5,961 nucleotides of DNA from assembly GCA_019242065.1 (NCBI GenBank), contig JAFAWJ010000703.1, positions 1-5,961 on the forward strand, given 5' to 3'. The notes under the pieces are model-generated. The model ran no database searches, had not been told where the DNA came from, and saw only the letters and a list, made by a program, of their open reading frames with translations. A program made the position numbers and the translations under genes. This document shows positions 1 through 5,961 of the stretch, piece after piece; position 1 is the first letter of the stretch, and each line of letters opens with the position of its first letter. This stretch comes from Chloroflexota bacterium. Its GTDB lineage: Bacteria; Chloroflexota; UBA6077; CF-72.

Positions 1-1800
1 CGCCAGGAGCTGACACCCGCGCCGTACTACGTTCGCACACGCGTCCACGAGTACGGCGGGGGTGCGTACCTGGTCGCGGGCAGAAATCCAGCCGTCTTCT
101 TTTCGAATTTCGCCGACCAGCGCCTGTACCGGCAGGACCCTGGGCACGCGCCACGCCCGCTGACACCTGAGCCGACGGTGCCATCCGGTGTGCGCTATGC
201 GGACGCGCAGTTGACACCCGACGAACGCTGGCTGATCTGCGTCCGCGAGCGACATACCGCCGCCGAGGGTGCGGAGGCTGTCAACGAGCTGGCCGTCCTG
301 TCGGCCGACGGTTCGGGTGACGAGGAGGGTCGCGTAATCGCCTCGGGCCACGACTTCTATTCGAGTCCGCGCATCAGCCCCGATGGGCGACGGCTGGCCT
401 GGTTGAGCTGGGATCATCCGCGCATGCCGTGGGACGGCACCGAGCTGTGGGTCGCCGACCTGGCCGCCGACGGCAGCGTGAGCAACACCCAGCGGCTGGC
501 AGGTGGGGCCGAGGAGTCGATCTTTCAACCCGAGTGGAGTCCGTTTGCGTCCGAAGCGGGCACGGTGTACTTCGTCTCGGACCGCACCGGCTGGTGGAAC
601 CTGTATCGGCAGGAGCCAGGCGCGCCTGAAGCGGAAGCCCTGGCGCCGATGGCGGCCGAGTTCGGAGCTCCGCAGTGGACGTTCGGCATGAGTACGTATG
701 CGTTTCTGGCGGACGGACGCCTGGCGTGCATCGTCAGCCAGGACGGCTTCGACCACCTGGCGTTCGTGCGACCAGGCCAGCCCATCGACCTTGCCGCCGA
801 CCTGCCGTATTCGGCCATCTCGCGCCGCATTCGTGCCAGCGGCAACACGCTGGTGTTCGTCGCCGCGACGCCGACCGAGGCTGCCGCCGTGATCCGCATG
901 GACGCCTCCAGTGGCGAGCGCGAGGTGCTGCGGCGCAGCCTGGAGACGCCGCCCGAGGCGACCTTCGTTGCTCGGCCGCGCGCGATCGCGTTTCCGACAA
1001 CGGGCGGCCAGACGGCGTACGCCATCTATTACCCGCCGACCAGCCCGGACTTCACGGGCTCAGACGGGGAGCTGCCGCCCTTGATCGTGGAGAGCCACGG
1101 TGGGCCGACGTCGATGACGCTGGCGCAGCTCAACATGGGCGTCCAGTACTGGACCAGCCGCGGCTTTGGCGTGGTCGACGTCAACTACGGTGGCAGCAGC
1201 GGCTACGGCCGGCCGTACCGCGATCGGCTGCGCGGGCAGTGGGGCATCGTCGATACCGACGACTGCATCGCCGCGGCGCGCTACCTGGCCGCGGCCGGCG
1301 AAGTGGACGGCCGTCGGCTAGCGATCCGCGGTGGCAGCGCCGGCGGCTACACCACGCTGTGCGCCCTGGTGTTCCATACCGATTTCGCGGCGGGCGCGTC
1401 GTATTTCGGCGTGGCCGACTGCGAAGCGCTGGCGACCGACACGCACAAATTCGAATCGCGCTACCTGGACGGACTGATTGGTCCCTACCCGGCCGACAAG
1501 GACGTGTACTACGCACGGTCGCCCATCCACTTCGCTGACCGGCTGTCGTGCCCGGTGATCCTGTTCCAGGGTCTCGAGGACCGGGTGGTGCCACCGTCGC
1601 AGGCGGAGATGATGGTGGCGGCGCTACGAGCCAAGGACCTGCCCGTTGCGTATCTGGCGTTCGAGGGCGAGCAGCACGGCTTCCGCAAGGCCGAGACGAT
1701 CCAGCGCACGCTGGAAGCCGAGCTGTATTTCTACTCGCGGGTCTCCAAATTCCCGCTGGCCGACGCTATCGCGCCGGTCGAGATCGAGAATCTTCCGTAA
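1..1800 (+). CDS. S9-family (prolyl oligopeptidase-type) serine peptidase, 5'-truncated by the window edge
   Basis: Likely a cytoplasmic acylaminoacyl- or dipeptidyl-peptidase that trims short peptides. The frame is open from base 1 to a TAA at 1798-1800, giving 599 visible residues; a GTG at 178 is internal, because conserved family sequence (VHEYGGGAY, about residues 15-23) lies before it. Numbering from base 1, propeller-type sequence includes ISPDGRRLAW (125-134) and FVSDRTGWWNLYR (191-203). The hydrolase domain follows: HGGP oxyanion-hole region (366-369), nucleophile Ser446 in GGSAGG, Asp527 in LEDRVVPP, and His559 in EQHGF. The triad is complete, so the enzyme should be active. Comparable proteins are about 640-660 residues, so roughly 40-60 N-terminal residues are missing off-window. 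No signal peptide can be judged. It is convergent with the acid-sugar operon and overlaps its last gene by 35 bp, so a shared function is not implied. The family assignment is very secure; the exact peptide specificity is not. Confidence 0.95.
   Translation, partial: RQELTPAPYYVRTRVHEYGGGAYLVAGRNPAVFFSNFADQRLYRQDPGHAPRPLTPEPTVPSGVRYADAQLTPDERWLICVRERHTAAEGAEAVNELAVLSADGSGDEEGRVIASGHDFYSSPRISPDGRRLAWLSWDHPRMPWDGTELWVADLAADGSVSNTQRLAGGAEESIFQPEWSPFASEAGTVYFVSDRTGWWNLYRQEPGAPEAEALAPMAAEFGAPQWTFGMSTYAFLADGRLACIVSQDGFDHLAFVRPGQPIDLAADLPYSAISRRIRASGNTLVFVAATPTEAAAVIRMDASSGEREVLRRSLETPPEATFVARPRAIAFPTTGGQTAYAIYYPPTSPDFTGSDGELPPLIVESHGGPTSMTLAQLNMGVQYWTSRGFGVVDVNYGGSSGYGRPYRDRLRGQWGIVDTDDCIAAARYLAAAGEVDGRRLAIRGGSAGGYTTLCALVFHTDFAAGASYFGVADCEALATDTHKFESRYLDGLIGPYPADKDVYYARSPIHFADRLSCPVILFQGLEDRVVPPSQAEMMVAALRAKDLPVAYLAFEGEQHGFRKAETIQRTLEAELYFYSRVSKFPLADAIAPVEIENLP
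1766..1800. other. Convergent 35-bp tail-to-tail coding overlap
   Basis: The minus-strand pdxA2 gene stops at TAG 1768-1766, inside the last codons of the plus-strand peptidase gene, which stops at TAA 1798-1800. No intergenic space is left for a terminator, so any transcription stop must lie inside one of the coding regions or depend on Rho. Confidence 0.85.
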
Positions 1801-2821
1801 GACGGCGCTCGCGGTTGGCGGCCATCTGGGCGGCGAGCTCGATGGCGGCCAGCATGTTGGCTTCGTTGGCTTTGCCGGTGCCGGCGATGTCGTAGGCGGT
1901 GCCGTGGTCGACTGAGGTCCGCACGATGGGCAGGCCGAGCGTGACGTTGACGGTGTCGTCGAAGCCGGCGAACTTCGACGGGATGTGACCCTGGTCGTGA
2001 TACATGGCGATCACGGCGTCGAAATCACCGGAAGCCGCGCGCAAAAAGACCGTGTCGGGCGACACCGGGCCCGAGACGTGCCAGCCTTCGGCGCGTAGCT
2101 GCTCGATGGCGGGCTCGATCAGCTCTTCTTCCTCGGAGCCGAATAGACCGTGCTCGCCGGCGTGCGGATTGAGTCCGGCCACGGCGATGTGCGGCTCACG
2201 GCCGACGATGTCGCGGGCGGTCTCGCCCGCCAGCCGCGTGGCGGTCATGATGCGCTCCGGAGAGACCAGCTCGATGGCGCGGCGCAACGAGACGTGTGTC
2301 GAGACGTGGACGACGCGCAGTCGGTTGGAGGCCAGCATCATGGCGACGTTCTTGTCGGGTACACCGGCGAAACGGGCCAGCAGCTCCGTGTGGCCGATGC
2401 CCACCCAGCCGGCTTCGCTGAGGGCTTCCTTGTTGAGCGGCGCGGTGACGATGGCGCCCACCTGGTTGTCGAGCGCCAGGTGGGTGGCGAGCTCGAGGTA
2501 GTCGTAGGCGGCCTTACCAACCTCTGGACACACGCGGGCCCGACCGAGCTGTTCGATGTCGATATTGGCCAGGTCGACCAGGTCGATGGTGCCGGGGTGG
2601 TCGCCCGCGTCGGCGGGCTGATCGACCAGGCGCACTTCGAGAGGGCGGCCGGTGATGCGCACGGCGGCTTCCATCGCCCGCCGCTCGCCGATGACCAGGG
2701 GCCGCGAGTGGTCGTAGACGTCGGCGTGGGTCAGGGCTTTGGCGATGATCTCGGGCCCGATCCCGCCCGGGTCGCCCATGGTGATAGCCAGAACCGGCTT
2801 GGTCTCAGTCGTGGAAGTCAT
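1766..2821 (-). CDS. pdxA2: PdxA2-type 4-phospho-D-threonate/4-phospho-D-erythronate 3-dehydrogenase (PdxA family)
   Basis: NAD-dependent oxidative decarboxylase. In the PdxA2 branch it oxidises C3 of a 4-phosphorylated four-carbon acid sugar, and loss of CO2 gives dihydroxyacetone phosphate. The ATG at 2819-2821 gives 351 residues beginning MTSTTETKPVLAITMGDPGG; the frame stays open to 2893, but that extension is not family-like. Visible motifs are GDPGGIGPEI (16-25), TAPLNKEAL (126-134), GHTELLA (143-149) and RTSVDHGTA (301-309). The three metal-binding histidines match those of E. coli PdxA: His176 (STH), His220 (NPHAGE) and His275 (YHDQG). YHDQGHIP, rather than the YHDQGLPVLK of vitamin B6 PdxA, favours the catabolic PdxA2 branch, as does the kinase immediately upstream. 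The start lies inside the kinase gene (17-nt overlap) without a clear Shine-Dalgarno, suggesting translational coupling. About a dozen C-terminal residues run past the E. coli PdxA end into the convergent peptidase gene. A role in pyridoxal phosphate synthesis is the less likely alternative. Confidence 0.93.
   Translation of the reverse strand: MTSTTETKPVLAITMGDPGGIGPEIIAKALTHADVYDHSRPLVIGERRAMEAAVRITGRPLEVRLVDQPADAGDHPGTIDLVDLANIDIEQLGRARVCPEVGKAAYDYLELATHLALDNQVGAIVTAPLNKEALSEAGWVGIGHTELLARFAGVPDKNVAMMLASNRLRVVHVSTHVSLRRAIELVSPERIMTATRLAGETARDIVGREPHIAVAGLNPHAGEHGLFGSEEEELIEPAIEQLRAEGWHVSGPVSPDTVFLRAASGDFDAVIAMYHDQGHIPSKFAGFDDTVNVTLGLPIVRTSVDHGTAYDIAGTGKANEANMLAAIELAAQMAANRERRLTEDSRSRPAR
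2805..2821 (-). other. 17-nt overlap of kinase 3' end and pdxA2 start (translational coupling)
   Basis: The pdxA2 ATG (2821-2819) lies upstream of the kinase TGA (2807-2805) in a different frame. No purine-rich ribosome binding site precedes the ATG, so ribosomes finishing the kinase probably supply pdxA2 translation. This is seen directly as coordinates; the coupling is inference. Confidence 0.6.
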
Positions 2822-3815
2822 GTGCGTCTGTCGATGATGAAACACCCAGGGCGTGCACCACGTCGAGAAGTGTCTCGGCGGCGCCGAAGCCACCTGCCTT
2901 GGTGACCACCGTCACGGCGTGCCAGACGCCGTCCTCGAGCGTGCCGCCGGGAATGCCGGGCTGGACCTCGCCGGCGAGCCGCAGGCTGGTTGCGCCCAGG
3001 CGGTGGCTGACCTCGCGGGCAGTGGCGCCGCCGGTCAGGACGACGGCGCGCGGCGTATGCTCCTGCGCCCAGGCGGCGACCGTGTCGGCCAGAGCGGCGG
3101 CCGCCTCGCCGGCGTCGCGGGTGTCGGTGGGCGGCGTCGAGAGGACCACCACGCCGTCTCTGCCCGTCACGCGAGTCAGCTGTCGACGCGTCACGGGCGT
3201 GGGGCTGCCGGCCACGATGAGGATTGGTCCGCGGCCGCTCGGACGCAGGCGGCCAGGCGTGTGCGGACCGGCGAGCTGGCGCGCGAGGCCCGCGGAGCCG
3301 ACCAGCAGCCACTCAGGATGCTCGGCCGCCGCGCGTGCCAGTTCCGCCAACGCTTCGCTGGAGTCAGCATCGACGATGTGCGCGCGCGCTCGGAGAGGTT
3401 TAGCCAGGTCGACGAGGCTCGCGCCAACGCGGCCATTTACCACCAGGTGCCCGTCTCTGACGTGTCGCCCCTGATCGGGAAAGGCGGGCGCCACCATCGC
3501 GACGGAGCGACCACTGGCGGCGAGGGCGCCGTCGATCAGGCCGACGACGGGCCCGCGCAGCGTCGAGTCGATCTTGACGAACACACGGTGGTCGGTATCG
3601 CTGCGGCGAAGCTGTGTGATTGCGTGCGCGATGGCGCGGGCGGCAAAGTCGCTTGAGCGCTCGCGGACGTCGAGATCCAGCGACAGAACCTCGGTGTCGT
3701 CGGGCCAGGCCTCCGGAACATGGGTCACCACACGCGTTAGGCGTTGCGCGGCAAAGGCGCCCGCGGCATCGCACGCGCCCGTGAAGTCGTCCGCCAGAAT
3801 CAGCAGGCGCGCTAC
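2805..3815 (-). CDS. DUF1537-family four-carbon acid sugar kinase, with non-canonical or uncertain start
   Basis: ATP-dependent kinase phosphorylating the terminal hydroxyl of a C4 acid sugar such as D-threonate or D-erythronate, ahead of PdxA2 oxidation. Counting from codon 3815-3813 there are 336 residues. Motifs in order are LLILADDFTGA (4-14), KIDSTLRG (81-88), APAFPDQGR (109-117), VGSAGLA (172-178), AGSPTPVTRRQL (202-213), LTGGATA (260-266), PGIPGG (286-291) and KAGGFGA (306-312), so both the N-terminal sugar-binding and the C-terminal nucleotide-binding domains are represented. The start is the problem. In-frame TAG at 3833-3831 closes the frame upstream, and no ATG, GTG or TTG occurs before GTG at 3731 or 3728, which would remove ADDFTGA. 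Candidates are GTA 3815 (a 4-nt GTAG overlap with the previous stop), CTG 3806 or 3803, or ATT 3800; a sequence error is also possible. Family members are usually about 390-430 residues; the shortfall lies after LVVNG (about 124-128). Family call secure, substrate and start uncertain. Confidence 0.9.
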   Translation of the reverse strand, partial: VARLLILADDFTGACDAAGAFAAQRLTRVVTHVPEAWPDDTEVLSLDLDVRERSSDFAARAIAHAITQLRRSDTDHRVFVKIDSTLRGPVVGLIDGALAASGRSVAMVAPAFPDQGRHVRDGHLVVNGRVGASLVDLAKPLRARAHIVDADSSEALAELARAAAEHPEWLLVGSAGLARQLAGPHTPGRLRPSGRGPILIVAGSPTPVTRRQLTRVTGRDGVVVLSTPPTDTRDAGEAAAALADTVAAWAQEHTPRAVVLTGGATAREVSHRLGATSLRLAGEVQPGIPGGTLEDGVWHAVTVVTKAGGFGAAETLLDVVHALGVSSSTDAHDFHD

Positions 3816-5113
3816 AGAAGTCGACCCGCGCTATCGAACTGCATCGGTCGAGGCGAGCCGGTCACCTCCACGTGGCCGCGGTCGGCGTGCTCCAGCAGGC
3901 TCGGACTGAACTGCACTTCGGCGACCTGCAGCGTGTTTTTGATCCGCGCCAGGCGCAGCTGTGACGGATTGGGCTGGCCGCACATGCGAATCGCCGTCGC
4001 AATGGCCGCACGATCGTTGGCCAGGATGGTCGGTAGCCGTCCACGCAGCAATCCGCCGGTGCCCGAGGTGTAGCTGTTCATGTGGGTCGCCTGCCAGTCG
4101 ATGTGTTCGACGAAGTCGGCGGTCGTGAAATCGGCCAGCCCGACGCCCACCGCGTTGCCGTGGCTTTCTTCGGTCAGCCCCAGCACAACCACGGCGGTGA
4201 TCTGGGTGCGCGGCTCTTCGGCAACGCCCGGGACGAACATGCGGCCAATCACGTTGGTGTCCATGCCCGTGCCCGAGATGTTCTTACCCATCTGATCGAC
4301 GATCAACACGTCGAGCGCCTCGAAGGGCAGGGTGCCAATCATCGCTCGGGCACGCGACAGCAGCGCCTGCTCGACGCCCAGGCCGATTCCGTGAGGCTCC
4401 ACAAACTGGAGGTCCGCGGTCTCGTCGCGCTGGTTCTCCAGGATGGCCAGGCCGCCCAAGACTTTTCCGGTCTTGTCGATGATGCAGCGCGCCGCCCTGG
4501 GCATCAGCTCGACCAGGCCGCGTGTGCCATAGCGATGGATGGTCTGCGCCCCGCGCTGCTTGCCGAGCCCGATTGCACAGATCTTGGCCAGGCCGCTTTC
4601 GATCGGACCGTGGAAGTCGGTGTGCGGCTTGACGCGGTTGACCAGCAGGACGTGGTCGGCTTCCAGGGCCGTGGTGCTCATGAAGACCGGCATGTCGTCG
4701 ACGCAGCCGATCTGGTTGACCTCCATGCTGGAAATCACCGGCATGCCGACGCTTTCGCGGGTGATGCCGTACCCCGTCAGGACGTCGCGCTGTCCATCGG
4801 CGGTCGCACCACCGTGACTGCCCATGGCCGGCATGACGAATGGATCGCCGCCAGCCTCGCGAATGGCCTCGCCGCACGCGCGCAGGATGAGCGGCATGTT
4901 GGCGATGCCGCGACTACCGGCGGTGATCGCGACGCGCTCGCCGATGGCGACGCGTTCGAGAATCGGCTGCAGGGCGGACCTGACGCGCGCCGGGATGTCC
5001 TCCAGCGGGACCCGGGGCGCCTCCTCAGACGAATAGACGCGGTGGCCCGCATACAGACTGGGAAAGTCGAGGCCAGCTTCCGCGCCGAGGTCGGCTACGC
5101 CAACGACGGCCAT
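3812..5113 (-). CDS. LarA/DUF2088-family protein (nickel-pincer lactate racemase-like), probable 2-hydroxyacid racemase or epimerase
   Basis: LarA-family enzymes racemise or epimerise the C2 carbon of 2-hydroxy acids by hydride transfer to a nickel-pincer nucleotide cofactor, probably in the cytoplasm. ATG at 5113-5111 gives 433 residues; the frame is open to 5194 but that would run into the dehydrogenase gene. Residues resembling the LarA active site, with LarA numbering from memory, are Arg68 in GSRGIANM (R75), His100 in GSHGGAT (H108), His164 or His168 in RVKPHTDFHG (H174), Lys177 in SGLAK (cofactor-linked K184) and His193 in TIHRYG (Ni ligand H200). The Lys177-His193 spacing of 16 equals that in LarA. 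No membrane segments or signal peptide are apparent. The cofactor genes larB, larC and larE are not in the window. Its position between a dehydrogenase and a C4 acid sugar kinase suggests an acid-sugar substrate rather than lactate; D-gluconate 2-epimerase is a known sugar-acid precedent in this superfamily. The exact reaction is inferred. It ends in TAG at 3814-3812, at the kinase start. Confidence 0.85.
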   Translation of the reverse strand: MAVVGVADLGAEAGLDFPSLYAGHRVYSSEEAPRVPLEDIPARVRSALQPILERVAIGERVAITAGSRGIANMPLILRACGEAIREAGGDPFVMPAMGSHGGATADGQRDVLTGYGITRESVGMPVISSMEVNQIGCVDDMPVFMSTTALEADHVLLVNRVKPHTDFHGPIESGLAKICAIGLGKQRGAQTIHRYGTRGLVELMPRAARCIIDKTGKVLGGLAILENQRDETADLQFVEPHGIGLGVEQALLSRARAMIGTLPFEALDVLIVDQMGKNISGTGMDTNVIGRMFVPGVAEEPRTQITAVVVLGLTEESHGNAVGVGLADFTTADFVEHIDWQATHMNSYTSGTGGLLRGRLPTILANDRAAIATAIRMCGQPNPSQLRLARIKNTLQVAEVQFSPSLLEHADRGHVEVTGSPRPMQFDSAGRLL

Positions 5114-5156
5114 CAACCTTAATGGTAGTCCTGTGGCCACCCCCGGCGTCTCGTAT
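5114..5156 (-). promoter_or_regulatory. Short intergenic gap with weak ribosome binding site for the LarA-like gene
   Basis: This 43-nt spacer between the dehydrogenase stop and the LarA-like ATG is the longest non-coding stretch in the window. On the minus strand the ATG is preceded by AAGG (5120-5117) only 3 nt away, a weak and closely spaced Shine-Dalgarno match. A GTG at 5140 in the same frame is a less likely start. No hairpin terminator or convincing -35/-10 pair is visible, which fits co-transcription of the two genes. Confidence 0.4.
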
Positions 5157-5961
5157 TCAGGGGATGAGCACCGCGGCGCCGCGCACCTGCCCATGCCGCA
5201 GCCGGTTCAGCGCCGCATCGGCCTCGGCCAGCTCAAAGGTTTCGACGGACGTGTGAATCGGGATCTGGTCGGCGACCGCCATGAACTCGTGTCCGTCGGT
5301 GCGCGTGAGATTGGCGACCGAGCGAATGCTGCGCTCTTCCCACAGCAAGCGATAGGGAAACGCCGGGATGTCGCTCATGTGTATCCCGCCACTGACGACC
5401 ACGCCGCCTCTAGCCGTGGCCCGCAGCGCGGCGACGACGAGCTCGCCGACCGGCGCGAAGATCAGCGCGGCGTCGAGCGCCTCCGGCGGCAGCTCGTCAG
5501 ATCCGCCGGCCCAGACCGCGCCCAGCCCGCGGGCGAAATCCTGTGTTGCCGCGTCGCCCGGGCGAGTGAAGGCGAAGACCCGCCGACCGGCGTGCACGGC
5601 GATTTGCGCCACGATGTGTGCCGCGGCTCCAAAGCCATAGATGCCGACGCGTTCGGCCGACTCACCGCCGAGTCGATAGGTGCGGTAACCGATTAGCCCC
5701 GCGCACAGCAACGGCGCGGCCTCCGCGTCGGCGTACTTCGCGGGCAGGCGCAGGCAGTAGCGCTCGTCTGCCACGACGTACTGCGCATAGCCCCCGTCGA
5801 GCGTGTAGCCGGTGAACAGCGCCGCATCGCACAGGTTTTCCTGGCCGCGCAGGCAGTAGCGGCAGGTCTGATCGGTCCCGCCCAGCCACGGCACGCCGAG
5901 GCGCTCGCCAATTGTGAACTCCTGTGCCAGACTTCCACGCTCCACGACCGTGCCCACGATC
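5157..5961 (-). CDS. Zinc-dependent alcohol dehydrogenase, AdhA-like (MDR superfamily), 5'-truncated by the window edge
   Basis: NAD(P)-dependent oxidoreductase of the medium-chain family, interconverting an alcohol and a carbonyl. Its stop is TGA at 5159-5157 and the frame is open to the right edge, giving 267 complete residues. The GTG at 5957 is internal, since the flanking IVGTVVERG is the conserved strand that follows the GHE motif; roughly 60 N-terminal residues with the first catalytic zinc ligands lie off-window. Visible are the structural zinc lobe (codons at 5873-5829, spacing x2, x2, x7), the PLLCAG cysteine (5705-5703) that normally completes the catalytic zinc site, and a Rossmann loop GIYGFGAAAH. 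IFAPVGEL, GGIHMSDIPAFPY and RSVANLTR are typical of AdhA-type enzymes. The first structural zinc ligand is Asp, not Cys (GGTDQTCRYC). It is the first visible gene of the minus-strand run, 43 nt upstream of the LarA-like gene, so it may oxidise a precursor polyol or aldehyde; the substrate cannot be read from sequence. Confidence 0.92.
   Translation of the reverse strand, partial: IVGTVVERGSLAQEFTIGERLGVPWLGGTDQTCRYCLRGQENLCDAALFTGYTLDGGYAQYVVADERYCLRLPAKYADAEAAPLLCAGLIGYRTYRLGGESAERVGIYGFGAAAHIVAQIAVHAGRRVFAFTRPGDAATQDFARGLGAVWAGGSDELPPEALDAALIFAPVGELVVAALRATARGGVVVSGGIHMSDIPAFPYRLLWEERSIRSVANLTRTDGHEFMAVADQIPIHTSVETFELAEADAALNRLRHGQVRGAAVLIP

Noticed and set aside
178..180. GTG at 178 as the start of the peptidase
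   Set aside because: Conserved S9-family sequence (VHEYGGGAY, FFSNFADQRLYRQ) is encoded in the same frame upstream, so the gene begins before base 1.
675..1538. Second plus-strand frame (287 codons) within the peptidase gene
   Set aside because: It is an Arg-rich out-of-frame shadow of the S9 peptidase, whose own frame carries the full catalytic triad.
1816..1851. Direct repeat TGGCGGCCA at 1816-1824 and 1843-1851
   Set aside because: It lies in the alanine-rich C-terminal helix of PdxA2 (repeated Ala-Ala codons, 27-nt period) and is explained by coding sequence; it is too short to call a mobile-element or regulatory repeat.
2853..3656. Plus-strand open frame (267 codons) opposite the kinase
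   Set aside because: It is antisense to a clearly conserved DUF1537 protein and shows no family motif; high GC content suppresses stops.
3812..3830. Programmed frameshift fusing the LarA-like protein to the kinase
   Set aside because: A -1 shift near CTT CTG TAG would join the frames, but there is no slippery heptamer and no clear downstream stem-loop; a restart at the junction is simpler.
4082..5122. Long plus-strand open frame (346 codons) opposite the LarA-like gene
   Set aside because: Its translation has no recognisable domain and is rich in His, Asp and Arg, as expected from antisense reading of a high-GC gene; the minus-strand frame carries conserved family motifs throughout.

Overview
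This 5.96 kb window is high-GC bacterial DNA and almost entirely coding. It holds five protein genes, two of them cut by the window edges. No RNA gene, insertion sequence, CRISPR array or phage-like feature is visible. The composition, the tight gene packing and the protein types (an S9 peptidase of the VHEYGGGAY/GWWNLYR type, an AdhA-like zinc dehydrogenase, a LarA-family protein) fit a free-living heterotroph. Chloroflexota is a reasonable guess, but nothing in the sequence fixes the phylum.

Left part (1-1800, + strand): the C-terminal ~599 residues of an S9-family (prolyl oligopeptidase-type) serine peptidase, with beta-propeller sequence followed by an alpha/beta-hydrolase domain and an intact Ser-Asp-His triad. 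Its 5' end lies off the window. It converges tail-to-tail on the next gene and overlaps it by 35 bp.

Right part (1766-5961, - strand): a tightly spaced four-gene run that reads like one operon. In transcription order it is (1) a zinc-dependent AdhA-like alcohol dehydrogenase, 5' end off the window; (2) a LarA/DUF2088-family protein, related to nickel-pincer lactate racemase; (3) a DUF1537-family four-carbon acid sugar kinase; (4) a PdxA2-type 4-phospho-acid-sugar dehydrogenase. Kinase plus PdxA2 is an established catabolic pair that takes D-threonate or D-erythronate to dihydroxyacetone phosphate and CO2.

The attractive hypothesis is that the LarA-family protein is a C2 epimerase feeding this pair, for example D-erythronate to D-threonate. 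That would be a nickel-pincer-assisted acid sugar route. The LarA-like protein keeps counterparts of the cofactor lysine and the nickel-binding histidine at the LarA spacing.

Three oddities deserve attention. The kinase has no ATG, GTG or TTG upstream of its conserved N-terminal ADDFTGA motif, so ordinary gene calling would truncate it. The kinase is also short for its family. The dehydrogenase has Asp in place of the first cysteine of its structural zinc lobe.
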